Positions 6,184 to 14,139 of a stretch of DNA of 15,374 nt are shown piece after piece (position 1 is the first letter of the stretch; the number at the start of each line of letters is the position of its first letter). The notes beneath the pieces are model-generated. The model saw only the letters and a list, made by a program, of their open reading frames with translations, had not been told where the DNA came from and ran no database searches. Made by a program: the position numbers and the translations under genes. The stretch lies in assembly GCA_030603605.1 (NCBI GenBank), contig JAUVXN010000022.1, positions 1-15,374 of the forward strand, written 5' to 3'. This stretch comes from Dehalococcoidales bacterium (GTDB lineage: Bacteria; Chloroflexota; Dehalococcoidia; Dehalococcoidales; RBG-16-60-22).

Positions 6184-7881
6184 TTATCTTATCTCGGTTT
6201 GCTTTGAAGGCGCAAAATCCAGGATATTGAGTCTGAGTTTCTCCTTCCCACCCCACCGGTCTATTTCCAGATTATAGACGATATCAAGGGGCGAGGCTAC
6301 CTCGGCCAGATATTTGCCTAACCTGAAAGCGACCCCATCCCATGCACAGCCATCCTGTTTCAGTTTCAGCCTCAGGTGCGCTCCATTATTACCCATAGTA
6401 CGGCAATCAATAACCTCTACCCCGCGACTAAGGAAAATAGGCACCGGATTGCCACGCCCAAAGGGAGCCAACTGTTGAGTTATCTGGAAAGTATCTCCAC
6501 CAAGGTCAGGCAGGGTAACACTGGCGTCAATATCCAGGCGGGGACGGAGGTCAACCTCGGCCAGCTGGGTGGTTGCCAATTGCAGAAGCGTCTGCTTCAG
6601 GCGAGTCAAATTCTTGGTCGGCAGGGTAAAGCCGGCAGCCTGCGAGTGCCCGCCAAACTGGGAGAGCAGGTTACGGCACTGGTTCAGGGCAGCGATAATA
6701 TTGAATTCGGGAATACTGCGACAACTGCCGATACTCGTCTTCTTACCGGTTTTGACAACCATTACCGGTCGGTAAAATTCCTCCGTTAGTCTACCGGCTA
6801 CCAGTCCGGCAATGCCGATGGGATAGTCCTTATCGCTGGCGACCAGAAGTGGCGAAATTCCCATTGCCAGTACTTGTTCTCTAGCCTTAGCCAGGGTGGT
6901 GGTGGTTAGCCTTTGTCGTTCCGCATTTTTCCCTTCCAGCCATATAGCTAGCTGGTTTGCTTCCCGTGGTGAGTCCGTCATCAGCAATTTATAGCTGGTC
7001 AGGGCGTGTTCCAGTCTGCCGGCAGCATTCAAGCGCGGGGCGATAACCCAGGAGATACTTTCGGCATCAAGACTCCCTGTATTTAGTCCAGCCTGGGTTA
7101 TTATTTCCCTGATGCCGAGGCGGGGGGTGGTATTCATTTGCTTCAACCCTTCCTTTACCAGATACCGGTTTTCTCCCAGTAATGGCGATATATCAGCAAT
7201 AGTGCCTAGGGCTACCAGGTCCATTAGCTTATCTACGTGTTGCTCTTTACCAAGACTTTGAAACAGAGCTTGAAGCAGTTTGAGCGCCACGCCAACGCCG
7301 GCTAGTTCTGAGAAAGGATAGGTTGAGTTGGGCAACTTGGGGTCAACAATAGCAATAGCGGGTGGGATTTCGGACAGCGGAGTATGGTGGTCGGTAATAA
7401 TTACATCAAGCCCCATCCTTCGTGCTTTCTCAACTTCGGGCAGGTTGGTAATGCCACAATCAACAGTAATAATCAGGCTCACACCTTGCCGGTAGAGGTT
7501 CTCCAGGGCAGCTTTTTTCAGCCCATAGCCCTCTGTCAGGCGATGTGGTATGTAGGGGATAGCCTTGCTGCCAAGCGTTGAAAGTCCCTGGACAAGCAGG
7601 GCAGTGGCGGTTATGCCATCAGCATCAAAGTCTCCGTAGATGGCAATCTTTTCGCTGGAGAGCAAAGCTCGGTAAACTCTGGCTACTGCTTGGTGCATAT
7701 CGGGCAGTAGAAAGGGGTCGCCGGAAAGACTCTTATCACCGGCAACGAAGGATTGTAATTGAAATGGTTCGGTTAGACCACGATTATATAGAAGCTGAAC
7801 TATTAGTGGGGGAAAGCCTGAGGCGTTAACTAGTTGTTTGTCTGGAGCCGGTGGCAGAAGATTCCAACGACAGTGACTCAA
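6184..7881 (-). CDS. recJ: Single-stranded-DNA-specific exonuclease RecJ (TTG start)
   Basis: RecJ is a 5'-3' single-strand exonuclease used in recombinational and mismatch repair. The 565-aa protein has the DHH-family motifs in order: YGDFDADG (82-89), VDCG (140-143), TDHH (163-166, metal-binding), then DPK and GVGVALKL. The DHHA1 part contains FGGHSQAAG, and a C-terminal OB-like region follows. The start is TTG 7881: GAGGTG, within the last codons of fabF, lies five bases upstream, and only two bases separate it from the fabF stop. Translation is therefore probably coupled to fabF. Length and motifs are normal for RecJ. Confidence 0.95.
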   Translation of the reverse strand: MSHCRWNLLPPAPDKQLVNASGFPPLIVQLLYNRGLTEPFQLQSFVAGDKSLSGDPFLLPDMHQAVARVYRALLSSEKIAIYGDFDADGITATALLVQGLSTLGSKAIPYIPHRLTEGYGLKKAALENLYRQGVSLIITVDCGITNLPEVEKARRMGLDVIITDHHTPLSEIPPAIAIVDPKLPNSTYPFSELAGVGVALKLLQALFQSLGKEQHVDKLMDLVALGTIADISPLLGENRYLVKEGLKQMNTTPRLGIREIITQAGLNTGSLDAESISWVIAPRLNAAGRLEHALTSYKLLMTDSPREANQLAIWLEGKNAERQRLTTTTLAKAREQVLAMGISPLLVASDKDYPIGIAGLVAGRLTEEFYRPVMVVKTGKKTSIGSCRSIPEFNIIAALNQCRNLLSQFGGHSQAAGFTLPTKNLTRLKQTLLQLATTQLAEVDLRPRLDIDASVTLPDLGGDTFQITQQLAPFGRGNPVPIFLSRGVEVIDCRTMGNNGAHLRLKLKQDGCAWDGVAFRLGKYLAEVASPLDIVYNLEIDRWGGKEKLRLNILDFAPSKQTEIR

Positions 7882-7883
7882 GC

Positions 7884-9134
7884 TTACACCTCAGAATATT
7901 CTCGGAAGATTAGGACTGAATTATGACCCCCAAAACCAAAGGAATTGGAAAGAGCGGTGGTAACCTTGGCCCGGCGAGCGACATTAGGTACATAATCTAA
8001 GTCACATTCAGGGTCAGGGTGGGTAAGGTTGATGGTCGGCGGTACGATACCATGTTTGATAACCATAATGCAGATTGCTGCCTCAATAGCTCCAGCACAG
8101 CCGATAAGATGGCCCGTCATTGACTTGGTGGAACTTATCGGAATACGGTAGGCATAATCACCAAAAGCGGTTTTTATGGCTCTGGTCTCGGTTATGTCAT
8201 TTAGCGGGGTAGAGGTGCCGTGAGCATTGATATAATCAACTTCGCTGGGAGCAATTCCTGCCCTTTCCAGAGCTATTTGCATGGCTCTGGCAGCAATTTC
8301 TCCATTTTCAGCTGGTTGGGTAATATGATAGGAATCAGCCGTAGCACCATAGGCTATAATTTCACCCAGAATATTAGCTCCCCGCTTTTGGGCATGGGCA
8401 AGATTTTCCAGGATTAAAGCACAAGCCCCTTCGCCAATGACAAAGCCATCACGCTCGGCATCAAAAGGACGGGAGGCTAATTGTGGCTCGCTGTTTCTGG
8501 TTGAGATGGCTTTAAGGGCATTGAAGGCAGTGATACCTATCGGGTTTATTATTGACTCGGTGCCACCGGCTATCATAACCTCAACATCACCGTGCTTGAT
8601 AAGTTCGTAGGCAGCGCCGATGGCATCTGAACCGCTGGAGCAGGCTGACGTGATACAGAGGTTTGGCCCTTTAACCCCCAGCGCAATGGATACCTGGGCG
8701 GCGGCTATATCGGCTATCATCATCGGTGCTAAGAACGGGCTTACTCTGTTTGGTCCCTTTTCCAGTAGCACCTTGCTTTGTTCAAATAAGGTAGTCAGTC
8801 CGCCAATCCCGCTGCCAACTATGACGCCGATGTTATCCTGATTTCTGTTATCAATTTCCAGTCCAGCTTGTTTTACTGCTTCGGGGCTGGCAGCTACCGC
8901 CAGTTGAGCAAAACGGTCCATACGGTGGGCATCCTTGCGGCTCATGTAATTGGTAGGCTCAAATCCCTTTACCTCACCGGCGAACTTGGTTCCAAGAGGC
9001 TCAGGGTCACACAATGTAATGTAGTCAATCCCGGACTTCCCAGCAATAAGGTTTTCCCAGGTAGTGGCGATATCCAGACCAAGGGGACTGACAGTACCTA
9101 TTCCCGTAACTACTACTCTATTTTTGCTATTTAT
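7884..9134 (-). CDS. fabF: Beta-ketoacyl-ACP synthase II, probably starting at an ATA codon
   Basis: FabF condenses malonyl-ACP with acyl-ACP in fatty acid elongation. The frame gives 416 aa from ATA 9134. The N-terminus reads (M)NSKNRVVVTGIGTVSPLG, matching the FabF consensus almost residue for residue. With this start the catalytic residues are C165 (TSACSSG), H305 (NAHGTSTP), K337 and H342 (KSMTGH), two more than the E. coli numbers (163, 303, 335, 340). AGGAGGT (9148-9142) stands seven bases before the ATA. In this frame there is no ATG, GTG or TTG between the upstream TAA and TTG 9014, and starting at 9014 would remove 40 conserved residues. Either ATA is used (allowed but rare in the bacterial code) or ATG mutated or was misread. 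It is the first gene of fabF-recJ-plsY. Confidence 0.93.
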   Translation of the reverse strand: MNSKNRVVVTGIGTVSPLGLDIATTWENLIAGKSGIDYITLCDPEPLGTKFAGEVKGFEPTNYMSRKDAHRMDRFAQLAVAASPEAVKQAGLEIDNRNQDNIGVIVGSGIGGLTTLFEQSKVLLEKGPNRVSPFLAPMMIADIAAAQVSIALGVKGPNLCITSACSSGSDAIGAAYELIKHGDVEVMIAGGTESIINPIGITAFNALKAISTRNSEPQLASRPFDAERDGFVIGEGACALILENLAHAQKRGANILGEIIAYGATADSYHITQPAENGEIAARAMQIALERAGIAPSEVDYINAHGTSTPLNDITETRAIKTAFGDYAYRIPISSTKSMTGHLIGCAGAIEAAICIMVIKHGIVPPTINLTHPDPECDLDYVPNVARRAKVTTALSNSFGFGGHNSVLIFREYSEV

Positions 9135-9141
9135 CGGGCTT

Positions 9142-9148
9142 ACCTCCT
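9142..9148 (-). promoter_or_regulatory. Strong Shine-Dalgarno that fixes the fabF start at ATA
   Basis: AGGAGGT on the minus strand ends seven bases before ATA 9134-9132. It is far from TTG 9014, so it supports initiation at the ATA. Confidence 0.75.
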
Positions 9149-9185
9149 GGTGTGATGAGTCCTGTGGTTAAGATTACTAAGCTAA

Positions 9186-9214
9186 TTTTTACCACAATTT
9201 TAGGTTGTTTGCAA
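9186..9214 (-). promoter_or_regulatory. Candidate fabF operon promoter
   Basis: TTGCAA (9214-9209) and TAAAAA (9191-9186) are 17 bases apart, with a TGG extended -10 directly before TAAAAA. Each hexamer matches only 4 of 6, so this is moderate. Confidence 0.4.
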
Positions 9215-9228
9215 GTGTAGCGATAGTT

Positions 9229-9258
9229 TTGACCCGCCGTGAATCCTGACAGTATAAT
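9229..9258 (+). promoter_or_regulatory. Promoter of mtaB
   Basis: TTGACC (9229-9234) and a perfect TATAAT (9253-9258) are 18 bases apart. A start near 9265 gives a leader of about 47 bases to mtaB. It lies back to back with the fabF promoter. Confidence 0.65.
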
Positions 9259-9311
9259 GGCTATAGGGTGTTTAAGAGGGGCGTCACCTAATAAAACCTG
9301 CAAGAACGGAA

Positions 9312-10589
9312 ATGAAGCTGAACGGAATTAGAAGAACAAAGATTGCTTTAGATAGCCTGGGCTGTAAGCTCAACCAAGCCGAGGTAGAGCTTTTAGCCAG
9401 GCAATTGACTGATGCAGGGTGCAGGCTGGTATCAGCGGTGAATGAAGCTGATGTCTATATCCTGAATACCTGCACGGTTACCCATATTGCCGACCGCAAG
9501 TCCCGCCATCAGCTTCGCCTGGCTCATCGCCGGAATCCTGATGCCCGACTGGTAGCTATTGGCTGCTATGCGGAGCGGTCACCTCAGGAACTGGCTCAGA
9601 TTGAGAGTGTCGACCTTGTCCTGGGCAATGAGCAGAAACCGTATCTACTACAACGACTGCATGAGTCCGGTTGCCTGAGCCAACCACTCTCTATTCGGAC
9701 GGATTGCCATTATGATGGTCGTCGGACTCGCGCCTTCATCAAGGTTCAGGATGGTTGTAACAACTTTTGCGCCTACTGCATTGTGCCCTTGGTGCGGGGA
9801 AGCGAGAAAAGCGTGCCGGTTGACCAGGTAGTTACCGAAGTCAGGCAGCGGGCGGCTGAAGGTTGCCGAGAGGTAGTGCTGACCGGAACCGAAATTGGTT
9901 CGTATAGTTATAATGGGGTTAATCTAAGGGAGTTACTGGAGCATATCCTGACTGAGACTGATGTAATCAGGTTAAGGCTATCCTCTCTTCAGCCCCAGGA
10001 GCTTTCCCCTGAGCTTATCGGGTTATGGCGTGACCGCCGACTGTGCCCGCATTTCCACCTGTCTCTCCAGAGCGGCAGTGACGGAGTGCTCGGTCGTATG
10101 AAACGGCATTATACCACTGCTGATTATCAACAAGTCGTCTCTCTGATTCGCGAGATTTTGCCTGAAGCAGCTATTACCACCGATATTATTGTGGGCTTCC
10201 CCGGTGAGACTGAGGCAGAGTTTCAGGAAAGCTACGATTTTTGTCGGCGGATGAAATTTGCCCGTATCCATGTCTTTCCCTACTCACCGCGCCGGGGAAC
10301 TGAAGCAGCGCAGATGCCCCATCAGGTGGAAAATAAAGTTAAAAAACAGCGAAGCCAGAAGATGCTGACTTTAGCCAGGGAAAGCGCCCGGAACTTCAGC
10401 CGACAATTTCTGGGCAGGACTATGCCGGTATTATGGAAGAAGCAGACCGGTGGTATCTGGTCTGGCCTTACGGATAACTACATCAAGGTGTATGCTAGGA
10501 GTAGCGAGGATTTAACCAATAAGCTGTTGCCGGTGAAGCTGGTGGAAATTAGTGGGGATGGAGTGTGGGGGGAGGGAGTTGACAAGTAG
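9312..10589 (+). CDS. mtaB: tRNA t6A37 methylthiotransferase MtaB
   Basis: MtaB is a radical SAM enzyme that converts t6A to ms2t6A at position 37 of tRNAs reading ANN codons. The 425-aa protein shows the methylthiotransferase layout: an N-terminal domain with three cluster cysteines C18 (LGCKLNQAE), C54 (NTCTVTHIADRKSR) and C85 (AIGCYAE); a radical SAM motif C149, C153, C156 (CNNFCAYC); and a C-terminal TRAM-like region (about 360-425). The LGCKLNQAE and NTCTVT text favours MtaB over MiaB or RimO. The ATG at 9312 has only a weak GGAA site, but the reading begins where the family begins. The small gene at 10642 follows after 52 bases and may be co-transcribed. Confidence 0.93.
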   Translation: MKLNGIRRTKIALDSLGCKLNQAEVELLARQLTDAGCRLVSAVNEADVYILNTCTVTHIADRKSRHQLRLAHRRNPDARLVAIGCYAERSPQELAQIESVDLVLGNEQKPYLLQRLHESGCLSQPLSIRTDCHYDGRRTRAFIKVQDGCNNFCAYCIVPLVRGSEKSVPVDQVVTEVRQRAAEGCREVVLTGTEIGSYSYNGVNLRELLEHILTETDVIRLRLSSLQPQELSPELIGLWRDRRLCPHFHLSLQSGSDGVLGRMKRHYTTADYQQVVSLIREILPEAAITTDIIVGFPGETEAEFQESYDFCRRMKFARIHVFPYSPRRGTEAAQMPHQVENKVKKQRSQKMLTLARESARNFSRQFLGRTMPVLWKKQTGGIWSGLTDNYIKVYARSSEDLTNKLLPVKLVEISGDGVWGEGVDK

Positions 10590-10641
10590 GTGAAATATGC
10601 GCCTCGCTGAGACGAAATAGACAAATAGAAGGAGGTGAGTT

Positions 10642-11070
10642 ATGCATCCATCTGACAGTAGCGAACAACGGAAGGCAGAAGTAGCTCTAATTGCGGGATT
10701 GTCAAAAGAACTTGGTGTGTCTCTACAAAAAAGAGAACTCGATCTGACAACCTGTGCTATACAGATTGACGGATACTCTGAGAATCCGCCTATCATGTGT
10801 GAAGCTTGGGCGCATAGAGGGAAACCCAAGGGCGGTCAACCTCATAAAGTGTTGACAGATGCATTTAAATTACTGTTCGCCGACACAGTATTAGGTAAAA
10901 TACATAGGAAGATATTAGTCTTTGCTGACGAAGCTGCTAGAAAGCCTTTTGTTGAGGATAAATGGCAGGCTCAGTGCTTGAAACACTTTGGTTTTGAAAC
11001 CTATGTGGTATCCCTACCAGAGGAGCAATTAGAAAGGATTAAGAAGGCGCAAGAGAGACAACGTAGGTGA
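10642..11070 (+). CDS. Unrecognised 142-aa protein downstream of mtaB
   Basis: The gene is real by its signals: AAGGAGGTGA, a perfect anti-16S match, lies just before ATG 10642. The product is soluble and mixed alpha/beta. Hydrophobic strand-like segments (CAIQIDGY 38-45, KILVFAD 90-96, FETYVVSLP 118-126) alternate with helices, and the tail is charged. D43, E54 (CEAWAHRGKPKG) and K61/K63 lie on neighbouring predicted strands in a spacing reminiscent of restriction-endonuclease-like (PD-(D/E)XK) folds, but I cannot confirm that from sequence alone. It lies between mtaB and a convergent minus-strand gene. No signal peptide or membrane segment is seen. Function unknown. Confidence 0.75.
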   Translation: MHPSDSSEQRKAEVALIAGLSKELGVSLQKRELDLTTCAIQIDGYSENPPIMCEAWAHRGKPKGGQPHKVLTDAFKLLFADTVLGKIHRKILVFADEAARKPFVEDKWQAQCLKHFGFETYVVSLPEEQLERIKKAQERQRR

Positions 11071-11170
11071 TAGTTTGGTAGACATATGACCTATCTCTCC
11101 ATCCCCTCTACAACTCTGAAATAGTAGTCGTCTTGCTTATCCCACCTCCACCCCCCAAACACCCAACGCT

Positions 11171-11527
11171 TCACTCTGTCTCTATGCCGTGTGTCAGCAC
11201 TTCTCTCATATGTTTACCCGGCATCAGGAAGTCTTCTTCGGAGACGGCTTGCCCAATGAGCCTCAGCCTTTCCAGCAGGGCGTAGAAGTTGATTGCCCAG
11301 CCGATGCCAAATACCCTTGGAGAAAAAAGTCGGTTCTCATAGGGGTTCCAGTAAGCTTCCTTGAACTTCTCAATGGTAGGCATGCGAAAGTCATACGGTA
11401 CGAAACCAGTAATTACCCCGTGCCACTTTCTCTCTCCCTTGGGCTTTTCCAGCTCCTGGCATATTGCCGCCATGGTGAGAGCCATTGCTGTAACTTGAAT
11501 TAGCCTTTTAAACCATTTACCGTTCAT
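11171..11527 (-). CDS. Small DUF5808-like protein overlapping the acetyltransferase gene
   Basis: The 118-aa product begins with a short amphipathic or weakly hydrophobic helix (about 8-24). A conserved-looking core follows, with WNPYENRLFSPR and FGIGWAINFYALL (about 60-86). That resembles the DUF5808 pattern (Asn-Pro near an acidic residue, Leu-Phe, Pro-Arg/Lys, then Gly-Trp and Asn-Phe); this is recalled from the family, not searched. The start ATG overlaps the upstream GNAT stop as ATGA, and AAAGGAG lies just upstream, so the two are translationally coupled. Function unknown. About 100 bases separate it from the convergent gene ending at 11070, with no clear terminator. Confidence 0.75.
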   Translation of the reverse strand: MNGKWFKRLIQVTAMALTMAAICQELEKPKGERKWHGVITGFVPYDFRMPTIEKFKEAYWNPYENRLFSPRVFGIGWAINFYALLERLRLIGQAVSEEDFLMPGKHMREVLTHGIETE

Positions 11528-12024
11528 AGCTGCTCCTTTGCGTCCTTCTTAATTTTAATTCCCATAACCACTGAGGTCTCAATCTGTTGCTGGGGGATGT
11601 CCCAGTATGTCTTTAGCAGTTTGTCCTTATCCGGTAACAGGCTGAAGCCGTGCCCCTTGTAAAAATCAATTGCCCAGCGAGCATCAGCCCATGTCCCGAC
11701 CAGCAGGCGAGAAGTAGTAACCAGACCCATAAGGTCTTTTAAGAGTTTACTACCTATTCCCTGCTTTTGCCACCGGGGTAATACATAGGCATGGCGGATA
11801 AGGGTAACATCTTTAATCGGTTCAATCCCCATTATTCCAATCAGCTCTCCATTTAACTCCCAGCCGAAGAAGCTCATACGCCTCATTTCTCGCTCAAGTT
11901 CGTTCATAGGCATATAGGGCTCGTGATAACAGTCGGCTGGTATAATACCATCATAGGCTTTGGCTGCCTCGTTGATGATAGAATATATCCTCTGGGTATC
12001 ATCCGCCTGGCACCTGCGAATCAT
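11524..12024 (-). CDS. GNAT-family N-acetyltransferase
   Basis: A 166-aa protein with the GCN5-related acetyltransferase fold: an N-terminal helix region (IRRCQADDTQRIYSIINEAA), a beta-strand core (GWELNGELIGIMGIE, 54-68), motif A HAYVLPRWQKQGIGSKLL (78-95) with the acetyl-CoA pyrophosphate loop QKQGIG, and a C-terminal FYKGHGF (121-127) typical of the last strand. The substrate cannot be told. It has its own promoter (TTGATA, 16 bases, TATAAT), whose predicted start leaves a leader of about ten bases and no clear Shine-Dalgarno. It overlaps the next gene by four bases and is divergent from the PEPCK gene. Confidence 0.9.
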   Translation of the reverse strand: MIRRCQADDTQRIYSIINEAAKAYDGIIPADCYHEPYMPMNELEREMRRMSFFGWELNGELIGIMGIEPIKDVTLIRHAYVLPRWQKQGIGSKLLKDLMGLVTTSRLLVGTWADARWAIDFYKGHGFSLLPDKDKLLKTYWDIPQQQIETSVVMGIKIKKDAKEQL

Positions 12025-12040
12025 AAGCTATCGTCTTTAA

Positions 12041-12068
12041 ATTATACCATTAAGGGGTCATTTATCAA
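12041..12068 (-). promoter_or_regulatory. Promoter of the GNAT gene pair
   Basis: TTGATA (12068-12063) and a perfect TATAAT (12046-12041) are 16 bases apart on the minus strand. The expected start near 12034 is about ten bases before ATG 12024, giving a very short leader. Confidence 0.6.
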
Positions 12069-12083
12069 GAAGGTTGTGGGTGG

Positions 12084-12100
12084 AGATTGATAAGCAATCT
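12084..12100. promoter_or_regulatory. Dyad AGATTG-N5-CAATCT between divergent promoters
   Basis: The 6-bp arms are perfect inverted copies. The dyad lies between the GNAT -35 (12063-12068) and the proposed PEPCK -35 (12107-12112), where a shared operator would be expected. It also overlaps an alternative PEPCK -35 (TTGATA, 12087-12092). Confidence 0.3.
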
Positions 12101-12106
12101 TATAAT

Positions 12107-12136
12107 TTGTATTCTGAAATCAATTTATGCTACAAT
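12107..12136 (+). promoter_or_regulatory. Candidate PEPCK promoter with extended -10
   Basis: TACAAT (12131-12136) is preceded by TGC (extended -10). A poor -35, TTGTAT (12107-12112), is 18 bases upstream. An alternative is TTGATA (12087-12092), 17 bases, TATTCT (12110-12115). A start near 12143 would give a leader of about 100 bases. Confidence 0.45.
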
Positions 12137-12241
12137 TAATGCCAGAATTGCAAGCTGATTCCATCTTCAGGATGGGTCTTATCTAAGGCTCTGCAGTAAG
12201 CATCCCCTGATATAAATTTTTCAGCCAGAAAAGGAGTCCAA

Positions 12242-14119
12242 ATGGAGGATAAAACTAGAAGCATACTCAGAACAAGATTGGGGCAAGAAGGCTACCAGAA
12301 ACTTATGAAGATAGATAATCTCAAACTTCACCAATTCATCGCTAAATATATTGAGCTCTGCAATCCTGATAAGGTGTTTGTCTGTGCTGATTCCAGTGAT
12401 GATATCGACTATATCAGGCAATCGGCGATAAGAAACGGAGAGGAGAGTGAACTCGCCATCAAGGGTCACACCGTTCATTTTGACAGTTATTATGATCAGG
12501 CCAGAGATAAGGAGCACACCGATATTCTTATCTCCAGGGGCGTTGACTTGGGTTCAGTCATAAGTACGAGAGATAGAGATGAAGGGCTAAGGGAAGTTCA
12601 TGGGTTTCTCAGAGACATCATGAAAGGCAAGGAGCTTTATGTATGCTTCTTCTGTTTGGGACCGACTAAATCTGAGTTCTCAATACCCTGCGTCCAGCTT
12701 ACTGATTCCAGCTATGTGGCTCACAGTGAGGACCTTCTCTATCGGCCAGGCTACGATGAATTCGTTAGACAGGGTTCTTCAGCTCATTTCTTCAAGCTTG
12801 TCCATTCCCAGGGAGAAGTGGATGAAAGGAAAGTATCCAAAAATCTGGATAAGCGGAGAGTATATATTGATATTGAAGATGAGGTCGCGTATAGCACAAA
12901 CACTCAATACGGTGGTAACACCATTGGACTTAAAAAGTTGTCGATGCGCTTGGCCATTAGCCGAGGGGCGAATGAAGGTTGGTTGACTGAGCACATGTTT
13001 ATTATGGGGATTCACGGTCCGGGAAATCGGGTAACTTACTTTACCGGGGCTTTCCCCTCGCTCTGTGGGAAAACCTCTACCGCTATGCTGGAAAATGAAA
13101 CCATCGTCGGCGATGACATAGCTTACCTCGGAAGGAAGAACGGGGAAGTTAGGGCGGTCAATGTCGAAAAGGGGATGTTTGGAATAATAATGGGGGTAAA
13201 TTCTAAAGATGACCCGATTCAGTGGAAAGCGCTTCATAGTGCCGGGGAGGTTATATTTTCCAATGTACTGGTTACAGAAGATAAGCATGCGCATTGGGTT
13301 GGCAAGGATGGAGATGTCCCTCCTCGAGGCTGCAACCATTCCGGGGAGTGGTTCATTGGGAAAAAGGATGATAAGGGCAGAGAGATACCACCCTCACACT
13401 CCAATGCCCGGTTTACCCTTGACTTGAGAATGTTTGAGAATTTAGATTCGAGGCTTGATGACCCTCTTGGTGTCGTGGTGGGTGGAATGGTCTATGGAGG
13501 CAGAGATTCGGACACCTGTGTACCGGTTGAAGAGTCTTTTGACTGGGTACACGGAATCATAACTAAAGGAGCTTCATTGGAATCCGAGACCACCGCTGCT
13601 ACATTGGGCAAAGAAGGCATAAGAGAATTTAATCCTATGTCCAACCTGGACTTTCTATCCCTGCCGATAGGCAAATATATCCAGATAAATCTGGATTTTG
13701 GCAAAGACTTGAAGAACCCGCCGCTCATTTTTTCGGTTAATTACTTCTTGAAAGACGGAGAGGGTGAGTTTTTGAATGAGAAAGAGGATAAAAAGGTTTG
13801 GTATAAGTGGATGGAATTGCGTGTTCACAATGAAGTTGGCTTTATCGAAACACCTACCGGCAGGATACCTAAGTACGAGGACCTTAAGAGGTTGTTTAAG
13901 GAAGTATTCGATAAGGAGTATAAGCAAGAGGACTATAATGAGCAATTCACGATAAGGATTCCAGAGAATTTAGCCAGGATTGACCGGATAAAGAAGATTT
14001 ATGAGACTCAAGTTTCTGGTACACCCGGGATAGTATTTGACTTATTGGAAGAACAAAAGGAGAGATTGAACAAGGCGAGAGAAAGATACGGGGAGTACAT
14101 CTCGCCGGACAAGCTCTGA
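12242..14119 (+). CDS. pckG: Phosphoenolpyruvate carboxykinase (GTP-type)
   Basis: This enzyme interconverts oxaloacetate plus GTP with PEP, CO2 and GDP, linking the C4 pool to gluconeogenesis. The 625-aa protein follows the GTP-PEPCK layout: TQYGGNT around Y223 (substrate/CO2 site), metal ligands K231/K232 and H251 (EGWLTEHMFIMGI), the P-loop/reactive cysteine motif FPSLCGKTS (271-279; FPSACGKTN is usual), GDDIAYL (290-296, metal/kinase-2), PSHSNARF (384-391), and the R-loop YGGRDSD with R421 (GGRRP is usual). The C-terminal guanine-binding region is present. AAAGGAG six bases before ATG 12242 fixes the start. The motif changes and internal length differences put it in a divergent branch, perhaps closer to archaeal-type enzymes, but all core catalytic residues are kept. 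It stands alone on its strand. Confidence 0.92.
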   Translation: MEDKTRSILRTRLGQEGYQKLMKIDNLKLHQFIAKYIELCNPDKVFVCADSSDDIDYIRQSAIRNGEESELAIKGHTVHFDSYYDQARDKEHTDILISRGVDLGSVISTRDRDEGLREVHGFLRDIMKGKELYVCFFCLGPTKSEFSIPCVQLTDSSYVAHSEDLLYRPGYDEFVRQGSSAHFFKLVHSQGEVDERKVSKNLDKRRVYIDIEDEVAYSTNTQYGGNTIGLKKLSMRLAISRGANEGWLTEHMFIMGIHGPGNRVTYFTGAFPSLCGKTSTAMLENETIVGDDIAYLGRKNGEVRAVNVEKGMFGIIMGVNSKDDPIQWKALHSAGEVIFSNVLVTEDKHAHWVGKDGDVPPRGCNHSGEWFIGKKDDKGREIPPSHSNARFTLDLRMFENLDSRLDDPLGVVVGGMVYGGRDSDTCVPVEESFDWVHGIITKGASLESETTAATLGKEGIREFNPMSNLDFLSLPIGKYIQINLDFGKDLKNPPLIFSVNYFLKDGEGEFLNEKEDKKVWYKWMELRVHNEVGFIETPTGRIPKYEDLKRLFKEVFDKEYKQEDYNEQFTIRIPENLARIDRIKKIYETQVSGTPGIVFDLLEEQKERLNKARERYGEYISPDKL

Positions 14120-14139
14120 CCATAAGTACGGCTGAGCCG

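Noticed and set aside
6376..6789. 137-codon plus-strand frame inside recJ
   Set aside because: Shadow of recJ; low-complexity text and no start signals.
9015..9155. TTG 9014 as the true fabF start
   Set aside because: It would remove 40 conserved residues, including the VVVTGIG strand, and has no ribosome site.
9260..9290. A second, degenerate copy of the palindromic repeat in the mtaB leader
   Set aside because: Only about ten bases (AAGAGGGGCG) match, and the hairpin partners are missing; chance is likely.
12779..13339. 186-codon minus-strand frame inside the PEPCK gene
   Set aside because: Antisense to conserved PEPCK motifs; no ribosome site or family resemblance.
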